A stretch of 38,604 nt of DNA from Streptomyces boncukensis (GTDB lineage: Bacteria; Actinomycetota; Actinomycetes; Streptomycetales; Streptomycetaceae). A program made the translations under genes and the position numbers. The notes below the pieces were generated by a model. The model was given only the letters and a program-made list of their open reading frames with translations. It was not told the DNA's origin and searched no databases. Positions within the stretch are counted from its first letter, which is position 1; each line of letters begins with the position of its first letter. This document shows positions 1-11,639 of the stretch, in pieces. Where the stretch lies: positions 1 to 38,604 of the forward strand of contig NZ_JAAKZZ010000011.1 of NCBI RefSeq assembly GCF_011045075.1. The letters run 5' to 3'.

Positions 1-62
1 ACCGCTTGCTCGGTCAGCTCTACCACTGCCTGCACAACCGGCAGCTCTTCGACGAGCATCAC
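1..62 (-). CDS. 5' end of an unidentified gene, cut by the window edge
   Basis: About 20 codons are visible from a GTG at 62 (or the ATG at 59) running off the left edge. A good ribosome site (gaaggaggtg) lies 7 nt before the GTG. Third positions are mostly G/C in this frame, unlike the competing frame from the nearby ATG at 66. The visible start reads VMLVEELPVVQ, which I do not recognise. It is not a SoxD-like CxxC start, although it follows soxB by 66 bp and may belong to the same operon. Confidence 0.4.
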   Translation of the reverse strand, partial: MMLVEELPVVQAVVELTEQA

Positions 63-128
63 GCATTCACCTCCTTCTCAGCAGCTCCAGCCGCCGCAGC
101 TTGACTTCTTAGGCACGTGAGATGTCTC

Positions 129-1358
129 TCAGTGGGCGACGGCTGCGGCGCCGTGTTCGTCGATCAGGGCCCCGGTGCTGAACCGCTCCAGGCCGTAGGG
201 GGCGTTGAGCGGGTGCGGGGTGCCGGTCGCGAGGGTGTGGGCGAAGGTGAAGCCGGCCGCCGGGGTGGCCTTGAAGCCGCCGGTGCCCCAGCCGCAGGTG
301 ACGAAGAGGTTCTCCACCGGGGTGGGCCCGATGACCGGGGACGCGTCCGGGGTGACGTCGACGGTGCCGCCCCAGGTCCGCAGCACATGGGCGCGGGCGA
401 AGACGGGGAACAGCTCGACGGCGGCGGCCATCTGGCGCTCGATGACGTGGAAGGAGCCGCGCTGCCCGTACCCGGTGTACTGGTCCACGCCCGCGCCCAG
501 CACCAGCTCGCCCTTGTGGGCCTGGGACACGTAGACGTGCACGTGGTTGGACATCACCACGGTGGGGTGGACCGGCTCGTGCAGCTCGGAGACCAGGGCC
601 TGGAGGGGGTGGGACTGGATCGGCAGCCGGAAACCGGCCATCTCGGCGAGCACGCTGCTGTGGCCCGCGGCAGCCAGGCCGACCCGGCCGGCGTGGATGC
701 GTCCGAGGCTGGTCTCGACGCCCACGACGCGTGCGCCGTCCCTGACGAAGCCGGTGACCTCGCAGCCCTGGACGAGGTCGACGCCCATCTGGTCGCAGCG
801 GCGGGCCAGCGCCCAGGCGACGTGGTCGTGCTTGGCGATGCCGGCGCGGGGCTGGAACGTGGCGCCGAGGACCGGGTAGCGGGTGTCCTGGGAGACGTTG
901 AGGATGGGGCAGACCTTGGCGACCTCGTCGGGCTCCAGCCATTCGGAGTCGACGCCGTTCAGCTGGTTGGCGTGGGCGCGGCGCACGCTGTCGCGGACGT
1001 CCTGGAGGGTGTGCGCGAGGTTGAGGACGCCGCGCTGGCTGAAGAGGAAGTCGTAGTCGAGCTCCTCCGGCCAGGTCTCCCACAGCCTGAGCGCCTTCTC
1101 GTAGAGGGCCGCGCTCTCGTCCCACAGGTAGTTGGAGCGGATGATGGTGGTGTTGCGGGCCATGTTGCCGCCGGCCAGCCAGCCCTTCTCCAGGACGGCG
1201 ATGTTGGTGATGCCGTGTTCCTTGGCCAGGTAGTAGGCGGTGGTCAGGCCGTGTCCGCCGGCGCCGACGATGACGACGTCGTAGCTGCGCTTCGGATCCG
1301 GGTTTCGCCAGAGGAAGTCCGGGTGCTCGGGGAGCGGGGCCCCCGGGGCCGGGGTCAT
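129..1358 (-). CDS. soxB: Sarcosine oxidase beta-subunit-like FAD oxidoreductase
   Basis: 409 aa, DAO-fold flavoprotein. A dinucleotide-binding motif ([10 protein letters not shown]) begins near residue 28, and the C-terminal [14 protein letters not shown] is typical of SoxB. SoxB oxidises sarcosine to glycine and passes the methyl group to folate as 5,10-methylene-THF, working with SoxA, SoxD and SoxG in the heterotetrameric enzyme. The length matches SoxB proteins. The start overlaps the glyA stop (ATGA, 1355-1358), so the two are co-translated, and glyA would use the glycine and methylene-THF produced. None of the other sarcosine oxidase subunits is visible here, so it either pairs with subunits encoded elsewhere or works as a stand-alone oxidase. 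Confidence 0.85.
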   Translation of the reverse strand: MTPAPGAPLPEHPDFLWRNPDPKRSYDVVIVGAGGHGLTTAYYLAKEHGITNIAVLEKGWLAGGNMARNTTIIRSNYLWDESAALYEKALRLWETWPEELDYDFLFSQRGVLNLAHTLQDVRDSVRRAHANQLNGVDSEWLEPDEVAKVCPILNVSQDTRYPVLGATFQPRAGIAKHDHVAWALARRCDQMGVDLVQGCEVTGFVRDGARVVGVETSLGRIHAGRVGLAAAGHSSVLAEMAGFRLPIQSHPLQALVSELHEPVHPTVVMSNHVHVYVSQAHKGELVLGAGVDQYTGYGQRGSFHVIERQMAAAVELFPVFARAHVLRTWGGTVDVTPDASPVIGPTPVENLFVTCGWGTGGFKATPAAGFTFAHTLATGTPHPLNAPYGLERFSTGALIDEHGAAAVAH

Positions 1359-2683
1359 GCCGCCTCCTCGCCGGGCTTGCCGGGCTTGCTGAGCTCGGGG
1401 TAGAGGGGGAAGTCGGCGGCGAGCTTGCCGGCCCGGTCGCGGAGCAGACCGGCCTCGGCGTCGTCCAGCCGCTCCGCCAGCAGCGTGCGGGCGATGATGT
1501 CGGCGACCTCGCGGAACTGTTCGACCCCGAAGCCGCGGGTGGCCAGGGCCGGGGTGCCGATGCGCAGACCGGAGGAGACCATCGGGGGACGCGGGTCGTT
1601 GGGCACCGCGTTGCGGTTGACGGTGATGCCGATGCGGTGCAGCCGGTCCTCCGCCTGCCGCCCGTCCAGCTCGCTCTCGCGCAGGTCGACCAGGACCAGA
1701 TGCACGTGGGTGCCGCCGGTCAGTACGGTCGCGCCGGACTCGGCGACGTCGTCGGCGAGCAGCCGCCCGGCGAGCGCACGCGCGCCGTCCAGGGTGCGCT
1801 GCTGGAGCTCCTTGAAGCCCTCCGAGGCCGCGATCTTGAATGCCACGGCCTTGGCGGCGATGACGTGCTCCAGCGGGCCGCCCTGCTGGCCGGGGAAGAC
1901 CGCGGAGTTGATCTTCTTCGCGTACTCCTTCCTGGACAGGATCACGCCGCCGCGCGGGCCGCCGAGGGTCTTGTGCGTGGTGGTGGTGACCACGTCCGCG
2001 TACGGCACGGGGGAGGGGTGCAGTCCGGCGGCGACGAGGCCGGCGAAGTGGGCCATGTCGACCATGAGGTACGCGCCGACCTGGTCGGCGATCCGGCGGA
2101 AGGCCGCGAAGTCCAGCCGCTGCGGGTACGCGGACCAGCCGGCGACGATCATCCTGGGCCGGTGGGCGAGCGCGAGCTGCTCGACCTCGTCCATGTCGAT
2201 CCGCATGTCGGTCCCGCGGACGTGGTACGGCAGCACGGTGTAGAGCCTGCCGGAGAAGTTGATCTTCATACCGTGGGTCAGGTGGCCGCCGTGGGCGAGG
2301 TCGAGCCCCAGGACGGTGTCACCGGGCTTGAGCAGGGCGAACATCGCGGCGGCGTTCGCGGACGCGCCCGAGTGCGGCTGGACGTTGGCGGCCTCGGCGC
2401 CGAAGAGCTCCTTGACCCGGTCGATGGCGATCCGCTCGACGGCGTCGACGTGCTCGCAGCCGCCGTAGTAGCGGCGGCCCGGGTAGCCCTCGGCGTACTT
2501 GTTGGTGAGGACCGAGCCCTGGGCCTCCAGGACCGCGACGGGAGCGAAGTTCTCCGATGCGATCATTTCGAGCGTGGACTGCTGACGGACGAGCTCGGCC
2601 TCGACGGCGGCGGCAACGGCCGGGTCGAGCTCGCCGAGGGGCGTGGAGAGTGCGGGGCGTGTGAGTGAGGGGTTCGCAGGCAA
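1355..2683 (-). CDS. glyA: Serine hydroxymethyltransferase
   Basis: 442 aa PLP enzyme interconverting glycine plus 5,10-methylene-THF with serine plus THF. Family landmarks are the N-terminal [13 protein letters not shown], the [15 protein letters not shown] segment, and the PLP lysine in [13 protein letters not shown]. Full length for the family, with a slightly extended N-terminus. It is first in a leftward unit with soxB, and the TGATATATCA palindrome at 2717-2728 lies 34 bp before its start. In this setting it probably converts the glycine and C1 unit released from betaine into serine, so it is likely a pathway-specific copy beside a housekeeping glyA elsewhere (inference). Confidence 0.95.
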   Translation of the reverse strand: MPANPSLTRPALSTPLGELDPAVAAAVEAELVRQQSTLEMIASENFAPVAVLEAQGSVLTNKYAEGYPGRRYYGGCEHVDAVERIAIDRVKELFGAEAANVQPHSGASANAAAMFALLKPGDTVLGLDLAHGGHLTHGMKINFSGRLYTVLPYHVRGTDMRIDMDEVEQLALAHRPRMIVAGWSAYPQRLDFAAFRRIADQVGAYLMVDMAHFAGLVAAGLHPSPVPYADVVTTTTHKTLGGPRGGVILSRKEYAKKINSAVFPGQQGGPLEHVIAAKAVAFKIAASEGFKELQQRTLDGARALAGRLLADDVAESGATVLTGGTHVHLVLVDLRESELDGRQAEDRLHRIGITVNRNAVPNDPRPPMVSSGLRIGTPALATRGFGVEQFREVADIIARTLLAERLDDAEAGLLRDRAGKLAADFPLYPELSKPGKPGEEAA

Positions 2684-2716
2684 CTGAGCACCGTCCTCAA
2701 GCCAGCTAATGGGAAA

Positions 2717-2728
2717 CTGATATATCAG
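2717..2728. promoter_or_regulatory. TGATATATCA operator in the glyA/gntR divergent promoter
   Basis: Perfect 12-bp palindrome CTGATATATCAG between the divergent glyA and gntR starts. The same core recurs at 8661-8672 and 9720-9731, each ahead of a leftward betaine-module gene. AT-rich palindromes of this kind are typical targets of GntR/FCD regulators. Assignment to the regulator at 2773 is inferred from adjacency and recurrence. Confidence 0.75.
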
Positions 2729-2740
2729 CTGTGCAGTAAA

Positions 2741-2756
2741 CTAGGAGCGTTCCTAG
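2741..2756. promoter_or_regulatory. Second inverted repeat ahead of the GntR gene
   Basis: Inverted repeat ctagga-gcgt-tcctag, 17 bp before the annotated gntR start. Its position suits an autoregulatory site or a core promoter element for gntR. It is not repeated at the other two operator loci. Confidence 0.4.
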
Positions 2757-2772
2757 ATCACGTCAAGGGAGT

Positions 2773-3444
2773 GTGGTCCAGTACGTGTTCACGATGTCCG
2801 GAAACGAGGAGCTGTCCCTGGCGGAACGCGCCTACCGCGCCATCCGGGACAGCCTCGTCATGCTCGATATCCGGCCGGGCGAGCCGATCAACGAGGATCG
2901 CCTGGCGCAGGGGCTCGGTGTCGGACGCACGCCGGTACGTGAAGCGCTCAAGCGGTTGCAGTACGAGCGCCTCATCGCGACCTACCCCCGGCGCGGCACC
3001 TTCGCCACCGAGGTCAACATCACCGACCTCGCCCATATCTCCGAGGTGCGTCTGCAGCTGGAGCCGATGGCCGCGGCGCAGGCCGCCCGGCGCGCCACCG
3101 ACCAGGACCGTGCCGCTCTCGCGGACCTGCTGGAGGAGCTGGAGAAGGTGGGGTCCGGCCGGCACGAGGCCGATGAGCTGATGCGGCTGGACCTCCAGGT
3201 GCACCGCGCGATCTACGCCGCCACGCACAACCCGTACCTGGAAGATGCCCTCGTGCGCCACGACAACCTGGCCACACGCATCTGGTGCCTCTTCCTCGAC
3301 CGGCTGCCCGGCGGCGTGAGCGGCCACGTCGAGGAGCACCGGTCGCTGCTGCGCGCCATCATCGACGGTGACGCGGACCACGCGGACGTGCTCGCCCGTG
3401 GTCATGTCGAAGGCTTCGAGAAGGCCGTACGCGCCGTCATCTGA
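2773..3444 (+). CDS. GntR-family (FCD domain) transcriptional regulator
   Basis: 223 aa from the GTG at 2773, though the in-frame GTG at 2785 or ATG at 2794 is equally possible. The winged helix spans about residues 15-80 and includes GVGRTPVREALKRLQ, the GntR recognition region. A helical FCD ligand domain follows, with the metal or ligand-binding pattern D..VHRAI.......L and a later EEHR. FCD regulators usually repress catabolic genes until a substrate binds. It sits divergent from glyA-soxB and next to the TGATATATCA palindrome that recurs through the module, so it is the best candidate regulator of betaine catabolism here. The inducer is unknown. Confidence 0.88.
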   Translation: MVQYVFTMSGNEELSLAERAYRAIRDSLVMLDIRPGEPINEDRLAQGLGVGRTPVREALKRLQYERLIATYPRRGTFATEVNITDLAHISEVRLQLEPMAAAQAARRATDQDRAALADLLEELEKVGSGRHEADELMRLDLQVHRAIYAATHNPYLEDALVRHDNLATRIWCLFLDRLPGGVSGHVEEHRSLLRAIIDGDADHADVLARGHVEGFEKAVRAVI

Positions 3445-3445
3445 G

Positions 3446-3484
3446 CGGCCGTTCGACCGCAGTGCGGGGCGGGGCGAACGGCCG
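3446..3484. terminator. Bidirectional hairpin between gntR and the Rieske gene
   Basis: A 10-bp perfect stem (cggccgttcg at 3446-3455, cgaacggccg at 3475-3484) with a 19-nt loop, in the 59-bp gap between convergent genes. It has no U-tract, which is common for high-GC actinobacterial terminators. Confidence 0.6.
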
Positions 3485-3503
3485 ACAGGCGGATCGCGGC
3501 AGG

Positions 3504-4640
3504 TCAGCTGTTGGCTGCTTCCTTGGCCAGCCGGTCCCGGAGCCAGGTGTGGAACGCGCCGATGTGGTGCTCGCTCGGGACGAGGACACCGCCTGACGCG
3601 TAGCCCCGTGACGACATGCCGGGCTGGGTCCGTTCGCAGGCGCTGAAGTCCTGCTGGTTGACGCGGTGGAAGAGCTCCACGGAGTGCTCCACGTCCCTGC
3701 CGCTCTCCACGACGTGCGGAAGGTAGAGCCAGTCGCACTCCACCACGGTGCGGTCGTGCGCGAGCGGGTACATCCGGTGGAAGATCACGTGATCCGGCAC
3801 GAGGTTGATGAAGACCTGCGGGCGGACCGTGATCGCGTAGTAGCGGCGGTCCTGGTCCTCGGTGACGGTGGGGATGCGTTCCAGCCCCTCGGAGCCGTCG
3901 ACGGTGAAGCCCTTGGCCTCCTCGGAGAACGCGGCCCCGTGTCCGACGTGGTACTGGGCCGCCAGGCCGTCGGCGAACTCGGGAAGCACCTCGGTGAGTT
4001 CGGGGTGGATGGTGGCGCAGTGGTAGCACTCCATGAAGTTCTCGATGATGAGCTTCCAGTTGGACTTCACGTCGTAGGTGATCCTCCGGCCCATCTGAAG
4101 CCCGTCGATCCCGTAGCGGCCGATCGCCTCCGGGTCCCCGAGGCGCTCGGTCACGGCGGCCACCACGTCGTCCTCGAACGGCGGCGGCTCGTCGGCCAGG
4201 CACACCCACACATGGCCGAGCCACTCGCGCACGTGGACGCTGATCAGGCCGTACTCGGTGCGGTCGATGTCGGGCATGGAGGTCAGGTTGGGGGCGGCGG
4301 TCAGCTTGCCGTCCAGCCCGTAGGTCCAGGCGTGGTACGGGCACTGGAAGGCGCGCCTGACCTCACCGGACTCCTCGGTGCACAGCCGCGCCCCGCGGTG
4401 CCGGCAGATGTTGAGGAAGGCGCGGACCGAGCCGTCGCGGGACCGGGTGACGAGCACGCTCTCCCGGCCGACCTGGACGGTGCGGAAGCGGCCGGGCTTG
4501 TCGAGCTCGTCGGCGCGTACGGCGCAGAACCACATGCGCTCGAACAGCAACCGCTGTTCCCGCGCGAAGTGCCCGGGGTCCGTGTAGTGATCGCCGGAGA
4601 GCGTGGGGATCAGGCTGGGGGGAAGGGCGGTGGAGGTCAT
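3504..4640 (-). CDS. gbcA: Rieske-type glycine betaine monooxygenase, oxygenase component
   Basis: 378 aa. The start is the ATG at 4640, preceded by aaaggtgg. The N-terminal Rieske domain binds a 2Fe-2S cluster through C79-R-H81 and C100-P-Y-H103. The catalytic domain carries the mononuclear-iron helix IIENFMECYHCATIHPEL. This family includes GbcA, which demethylates glycine betaine to dimethylglycine and formaldehyde using electrons from a reductase. Related enzymes act on carnitine or stachydrine, so the substrate is assigned from the neighbouring dimethylglycine and sarcosine enzymes. It lies 121 bp downstream of the dimethylglycine oxidase on the same strand. The Rieske ferredoxin and reductase at 10071-11581 are the likely electron donors, replacing the usual GbcB. 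Confidence 0.82.
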   Translation of the reverse strand: MTSTALPPSLIPTLSGDHYTDPGHFAREQRLLFERMWFCAVRADELDKPGRFRTVQVGRESVLVTRSRDGSVRAFLNICRHRGARLCTEESGEVRRAFQCPYHAWTYGLDGKLTAAPNLTSMPDIDRTEYGLISVHVREWLGHVWVCLADEPPPFEDDVVAAVTERLGDPEAIGRYGIDGLQMGRRITYDVKSNWKLIIENFMECYHCATIHPELTEVLPEFADGLAAQYHVGHGAAFSEEAKGFTVDGSEGLERIPTVTEDQDRRYYAITVRPQVFINLVPDHVIFHRMYPLAHDRTVVECDWLYLPHVVESGRDVEHSVELFHRVNQQDFSACERTQPGMSSRGYASGGVLVPSEHHIGAFHTWLRDRLAKEAANS

Positions 4641-4761
4641 CGTGCCACCTTTCGTCAAGTCGTCAGACGCACGCGGCAGTGGTGAGCACAGGCGGAGCGG
4701 TACCAGAGGCGCCCTCCTCCCGGGGCGGGCGAGCCGGCTGCGCGGAGCGGCACCGCCGCGG

Positions 4762-7269
<2,508 letters not shown>

Positions 7270-7414
7270 CTACCGCAGTGGGGACGTCGGGACGGCCGCT
7301 GCGCGGCGAACGCCGCGACGCGTCCGGAAGGTACGGAGCAGGCGGGCAGCAGCCGGCGGACTCCGGTCGGCTACGGGACGCTGCGCATCTCGATGCGTAC
7401 GTGCGCGGCGGGGC

Positions 7415-8500
7415 TCACAGGGTCACCACCGAACGGAGCACGTCGCCGTCGTGCATCCGCTCGAACGCTTCCTCCACGTCGTCGAGTCCGATCTTCTCGG
7501 AGACGAAGGCGTCGAGGTCGAGCCGGCCCTGCTGATAGAGGTCGATGAGCATCGGGAAGTCCCGCGAGGGCAGGCAGTCGCCGTACCAGCTGGACTTCAG
7601 GGATCCGCCGCGGCCGAACACGTCGATCAGCGGGATGTCGGGCAGCTTCATATCGGGGGTGGGGACACCGACGAGGACGACGGTCCCGGCCAGGTCGCGG
7701 GCATAGAATGCCTGTTCGTAGGTCTCCGGCCTGCCGACCGCGTCGATCACGACATCGGCGCCGTGCCCGTCGGTCAGCTCCCGGACGGCCTCGACGGCGT
7801 CCTGCTGCCTGCTGTTCACGGTGGCGGTGGCGCCCAACCCCTCGGCCCACCGCAGCTTGCGGTCGTCGATGTCGACCGCGATGATCCGGGAAGCTCCGGC
7901 GAGCCGGGAGCCGGCGACGGCGGCGCTGCCGACGCCGCCGCAGCCGATCACCGCGACGCTCTTGCCACGCCCCACCTGGCCGGTGTTGATGGCAGCGCCC
8001 AGCCCGGCCATCATCCCGCACCCCAGCAGACCCGCGGCGGCCGGTGAGGCGGCCGGGTCGACCTTGGTGCACTGTCCGGCGTGGACGAGTGTCTTCTCCG
8101 CGAAGGCACCGATGCCGAGGGCAGGGGTGAGCTCCGTGCCGTCGGCGAGCGTCATCTTCCGTGCCGCGTTGTGCGTGCTGAAGCAGTACCACGGCTCGCC
8201 GCGCTCGCAGGCACGGCACTGGCCGCACACGGCACGCCAGTTGAGGACGACGAAGTCCCCCGGCCCCACGGAACCGACGCCTTCCCCGACGGACTCCACG
8301 ACGCCGGCGGCCTCGTGCCCCAGCAGGAAGGGGAACGCGTCGGTGATGCCTCCCCTGCGGTAGTGGAGATCGGTGTGGCAGACACCGCATGCCTGGACCG
8401 TCACGACCGCCTCGCCGGGGCCGGGGTCGGGAACGCGGATGGTCTCCACCGTCACAGGGGCGTCCTTGGCCATGGCGACGACAGCGCGGATCTCTTGCAT
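7415..8500 (-). CDS. mscR: S-(hydroxymethyl)mycothiol dehydrogenase (formaldehyde detoxification)
   Basis: 361 aa zinc-dependent MDR alcohol dehydrogenase. The start is the ATG at 8500, with aggag 7 nt upstream. Catalytic zinc ligands lie in [14 protein letters not shown] and GHEAAG. The structural zinc loop is [15 protein letters not shown]. The NAD fold is [14 protein letters not shown]. Actinobacteria use this enzyme (MscR/AdhE2) to oxidise the spontaneous mycothiol-formaldehyde adduct and to reduce S-nitrosomycothiol. Here it would handle formaldehyde released by the Rieske enzyme. It leads the unit with the dimethylglycine oxidase and the Rieske gene, and a TGATATATCA site lies 161 bp before its start. 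Confidence 0.88.
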   Translation of the reverse strand: MQEIRAVVAMAKDAPVTVETIRVPDPGPGEAVVTVQACGVCHTDLHYRRGGITDAFPFLLGHEAAGVVESVGEGVGSVGPGDFVVLNWRAVCGQCRACERGEPWYCFSTHNAARKMTLADGTELTPALGIGAFAEKTLVHAGQCTKVDPAASPAAAGLLGCGMMAGLGAAINTGQVGRGKSVAVIGCGGVGSAAVAGSRLAGASRIIAVDIDDRKLRWAEGLGATATVNSRQQDAVEAVRELTDGHGADVVIDAVGRPETYEQAFYARDLAGTVVLVGVPTPDMKLPDIPLIDVFGRGGSLKSSWYGDCLPSRDFPMLIDLYQQGRLDLDAFVSEKIGLDDVEEAFERMHDGDVLRSVVTL

Positions 8501-8660
8501 CTCTGTGCTCCTGTGGTCATGGGTCTTCCGTGGCGGGGTGCCGGCCGTGCACCGGTGCTGACCGTGCTGTGGGGGCGGTGCCGAACGCACCGGGGGAGGA
8601 GCCGGGCAGGAGCCGGGGCGGACGGAGCTGAAAGACAGGAAGAGGGCACTTGCTACGCAA

Positions 8661-8672
8661 CTGATATATCAA
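8661..8672. promoter_or_regulatory. TGATATATCA operator upstream of the formaldehyde dehydrogenase
   Basis: Core ctgatatatcaa between purU and the dehydrogenase gene. It shares the 10-bp TGATATATCA core with 2717-2728 and 9720-9731. It probably controls the leftward dehydrogenase, dimethylglycine oxidase and Rieske genes, since no further copy is seen in the gaps between those genes. Confidence 0.7.
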
Positions 8673-8742
8673 TCGAGTACGCTATTCCGAGTGCTTTCGC
8701 AGCGTCAAGAGGCGACGGCCACCGGCCACTCGGGGCGCCGCC

Positions 8743-9594
8743 TCAGTTGAAGATCACCGTACGGTGGCCGTGCAGCAGGACGCGGCTCTGGCAGTGCCAG
8801 TCGACCGCACGGGCGAGCGCCAGCCGTTCGGCTTCCCGGCCCACCCTGACGAGCTGCTCCGCGCTCTGCCGGTGGTCGACGCGAATGACCTCCTGCTCGA
8901 TGATCGGGCCCTCGTCCAGGTCCGCTGTGACGTAGTGTGCGGTCGCCCCGACGAGCTTGACCCCGCGCCGGTGGGCCTGGTGGTAGGGCTTGGCGCCGGC
9001 GAAGCTCGGCAGGAAGGAGTGGTGGATGTTGATGGCCCGGCCTTCGAGGCGCTTGCACAGGTCCTCGGAGAGGATCTGCATGTAGCGCGCCAGGACCACG
9101 AGGTCGATGCCGTGGTCTTCGACGAGCCGGAGAAGGCGCTGCTCCGCCTGCGGCTTGCCGTCCCGGGCCACGGGGATGTGGTGGAACGGGACGCCGGCCT
9201 GCACGGCCTGGGCCTCGAGGTCGGGGTGGTTGGAGACGACGAGCGCGATCTCGCCCTCGAGCGTCCCGCTGCGCCAGCGGTAGAGCAGATCGGCGAGGCA
9301 GTGGTCGAACTTCGAGACCATCACCAGGAGGCGCGGCTTGGCCCCGGTGTTCCGCAGGCGCCACTCCATGGCGTAGCGCTCGGCAGTGGCGGCGAACGCT
9401 TCCCGCAGTCCGGTCAGGGAGGCGCCGTCGGGTGCCGAGAAGCTCGTCCGCAGGAAGACCACGCCGTTCTCCGCGTCGTCGAACTGCTGGTGTTCGGTGA
9501 TGTCGCATCCGTGCTCGACCAGGAAGGCCGTCATGGCGTTGACAATGCCGGGGCGATCCGGGCAGTTCAGAGTCAGGACATAGTGGTTGCTCAC
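8743..9594 (-). CDS. purU: Formyltetrahydrofolate deformylase
   Basis: 283 aa from the GTG at 9594, chosen because AAGGAG lies 6 nt upstream and the length then matches PurU (about 280 aa). An earlier in-frame ATG at 9633 lacks such a site. The N-terminal ACT domain reads YVLTLNCPDRPGIV. The C-terminal formyltransferase fold has NIHHSFLPSF and TAHYVTADLDEGPIIEQ, which hold the catalytic Asn, His and Asp. It hydrolyses 10-formyl-THF to formate and THF. Next to demethylases that load folate with C1 units, it would recycle free THF. A TGATATATCA site lies in its upstream region. Confidence 0.93.
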   Translation of the reverse strand: MSNHYVLTLNCPDRPGIVNAMTAFLVEHGCDITEHQQFDDAENGVVFLRTSFSAPDGASLTGLREAFAATAERYAMEWRLRNTGAKPRLLVMVSKFDHCLADLLYRWRSGTLEGEIALVVSNHPDLEAQAVQAGVPFHHIPVARDGKPQAEQRLLRLVEDHGIDLVVLARYMQILSEDLCKRLEGRAINIHHSFLPSFAGAKPYHQAHRRGVKLVGATAHYVTADLDEGPIIEQEVIRVDHRQSAEQLVRVGREAERLALARAVDWHCQSRVLLHGHRTVIFN

Positions 9595-10070
9595 GGCTGT
9601 CTCCTTGTACGTGTCCTCCATGCCGGCCTTCATCGACGCGACGGCGTTCTCGACCTGTTCGGGTGTTCAGCCGTCACGGCGGTTTCCCTTCGACTCTTTG
9701 ATAGCCGTCCGGACGACAATTGATATATCAGCCGTGCGGTTCGGTGCGCCAGCTCTCCGCAGAGGGGGCCTCACGGGAGGACCCGGGTGAGCTGTCTGCG
9801 CGCTGCGGACTGCCCGCTGCGGCCCGCCTGTTGACCGGTCCGACCTGGGGGGAGGGGCGACGTCGCGAACCGTCGCGATCCGGTGCAGACCCGCTCTTGA
9901 CAACGCCCCGGGGCGCCAGAAAGCATGTTGCGTATAGCGAATCGTGTTGTGTAATCCGAGACAGCGTCGTTCCGTCTCTCCCCCTTCCTCCCTCCGCCTG
10001 AAGGCTGCGCGTCGCCGCGCTGCCGGGCGGCTGCCTCACCCCAGTCGGGCCCGCTACCTGGAGGTTCCCC
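9595..10070. other. Divergent promoter region between purU and the ferredoxin gene
   Basis: 476 bp without a supported gene. It holds the TGATATATCA site at 9720-9731 and an AT-richer island around 9925-9965 (gcgtatagcgaatcg, then gtgttgtgtaatcc) that may be the promoter of the rightward ferredoxin-reductase pair. The other reading frames here have atypical composition and are not credible genes. Confidence 0.5.
9720..9731. promoter_or_regulatory. TGATATATCA operator between purU and the ferredoxin genes
   Basis: Core ttgatatatcag, 126 bp before the purU GTG. It is the third copy of the module-wide palindrome and may also influence the rightward ferredoxin-reductase unit 340 bp away. Confidence 0.7.
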
Positions 10071-10394
10071 ATGATCACGGTGTGCCTGATCGACGATCTG
10101 CCGCCGGGAGAGTCCATCCGTGTGACCGACGGCGTCCCCGCTCCCGTCGCGGTGTTCCACACCGAGGAGGGCGAGATCTACGCCATCGACGACACCTGCA
10201 CCCACCAGGACGCCTCGCTGTCCGACGGCTTCCTGGAGGGCTGCTTCGTCGAGTGCCCGCTGCACGAAGCCTTCTTCGACCTGCGGTCCGGTCGCCCGAC
10301 CTGCCCGCCGGCCAAGCAGCCGGTGCGCACCCACCAGGTTTCCGTGGAGAGCGGCCGGGTCCTCCTCCACGTCTCGGTCGCGGAGCCGGCATGA
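10071..10394 (+). CDS. Rieske-type 2Fe-2S ferredoxin
   Basis: 107 aa stand-alone Rieske ferredoxin. The cluster ligands are C43-T-H45 and C62-P-L-H65, with the proline-containing end SGRPTCPPAKQPV usual for these proteins. The ATG has ggagg 6 nt upstream. Such ferredoxins carry electrons from an FAD reductase to Rieske oxygenases. The reductase is encoded immediately downstream with an ATGA overlap, and the only oxygenase in the window is at 3504-4640, so these three probably form one electron chain (inference). Confidence 0.9.
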   Translation: MITVCLIDDLPPGESIRVTDGVPAPVAVFHTEEGEIYAIDDTCTHQDASLSDGFLEGCFVECPLHEAFFDLRSGRPTCPPAKQPVRTHQVSVESGRVLLHVSVAEPA

Positions 10395-11581
10395 AGAGCA
10401 TCACCGTGGTGGGAGCCTCGCTGGCCGGACTGTACGCCGCGCGCGCTCTGCGCACCCAGGGTTTCGACGGCCGACTGGTGATCGTCGGGGACGAACACCA
10501 TCACCCCTACGACCGTCCCCCGCTGTCCAAGGGCTTCCTCACCGGCGCCACCGACCAGGGGCAGCTGGCCCTGGTGGACGCCGATGACACCGCCGACCTC
10601 TACGCCGAGTGGTATCTGGGGACCAGGGCCACCGCCTTGGACGCCGCCGGGGGGACGGTCCTCCTCGACGGCGACCGGTCGCTCGATACCGACGCCGTGG
10701 TCATCGCCACCGGTGCCACTCCCCGGCTCCTCCCCGGACCGGAGCCCGGCGAACCGGCGCACACCGGAGTGCACACCCTCCGCACCCTGAACGACGCCCA
10801 GGCGCTCCGCGACGACCTGGCCCGTGGCCCGGCCCGCGTCGTGGTCATCGGGGGCGGGTTCATCGGCGCCGAGGTCGCCTCCTCCTGCGCCATGCTCGGC
10901 CACGACGTCACCGTGGTCGAGGCCGCTCCGCTCCCCCTCGTACCCCAGCTCGGCGACGACATGGCCAAGGTCTGTGCGGGACTGCACGCGGACCACGGCG
11001 TGACCCTCGTCGCGGGAACCGGAGTGGCCGGGCTGCAAGGGGGCCGCGGATACTCGGACCACCCCGACTCCCCGGACCGCGTCACGGGCGTGGAGCTGAC
11101 CGACGGGAGGCTGCTGCCCGCCGATGTGGTCGTCGTCGGCATCGGAGTACGGCCCAGCACCGACTGGCTGGAAGACTCCGGGCTGCTGCTGAAGGACGGC
11201 GTGGTGTGCGACGCCGGCTGCGTCAGCTCACTGCCGAACGTCGTCGCCGTCGGCGACGTCGCCAGAGTGGACGGCCACCGCGCCGAGCACTGGACCAGCG
11301 CCACCGAACAGGCAGGCGTCGCCGTGCAGAACCTCCTGGCCGGCGGAACGGTCGCCACCCATCGGAACCTGCCGTACTTCTGGTCCGACCAGTACGGGGT
11401 GCGGATCCAGTTCGCCGGCCGCCGGCTGCCCACCGACATCCCGCGGATCGTCGAAGGCTCTGCCGAGGACCGCAGCTTCCTCGCCTGCTACGAGCGCGAC
11501 GGGCAGACCACGGCCGTCCTGGCCGTCAACCGTCCCCGCCCCTTCACGCGGTGGCGCCGCGAACTCATGCGCTCCACGTAG
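10391..11581 (+). CDS. FAD/NAD ferredoxin reductase of a Rieske oxygenase system
   Basis: 396 aa. The FAD fold ITVVGASLAGLYAARALR is at the N-terminus, PYDRPPLSKGFL follows, and the NAD(P)H fold VVVIGGGFIGAEVASS lies at about residue 155. The FAD-binding NVVAVGDVAR comes later. The C-terminal domain (YFWSDQYGVRIQFAGR) is typical of the ferredoxin reductases of Rieske dioxygenases and P450 systems. It is translationally coupled to the ferredoxin. The usual GbcB partner of GbcA is a one-piece flavin/2Fe-2S reductase, so a separate ferredoxin plus reductase is a different electron supply. Confidence 0.9.
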   Translation: MKSITVVGASLAGLYAARALRTQGFDGRLVIVGDEHHHPYDRPPLSKGFLTGATDQGQLALVDADDTADLYAEWYLGTRATALDAAGGTVLLDGDRSLDTDAVVIATGATPRLLPGPEPGEPAHTGVHTLRTLNDAQALRDDLARGPARVVVIGGGFIGAEVASSCAMLGHDVTVVEAAPLPLVPQLGDDMAKVCAGLHADHGVTLVAGTGVAGLQGGRGYSDHPDSPDRVTGVELTDGRLLPADVVVVGIGVRPSTDWLEDSGLLLKDGVVCDAGCVSSLPNVVAVGDVARVDGHRAEHWTSATEQAGVAVQNLLAGGTVATHRNLPYFWSDQYGVRIQFAGRRLPTDIPRIVEGSAEDRSFLACYERDGQTTAVLAVNRPRPFTRWRRELMRST

Positions 11582-11639
11582 CCGGTCGCGCGACAAGTCC
11601 GGCCCTCGACTCGTCGGACACGTCGTGCGGCACTCCCGC

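Noticed and set aside
9771-10370. 199-codon minus-strand frame between purU and the ferredoxin
   Set aside because: Overlaps the ferredoxin gene and the promoter region, and has Arg/Gly-rich composition without motifs.
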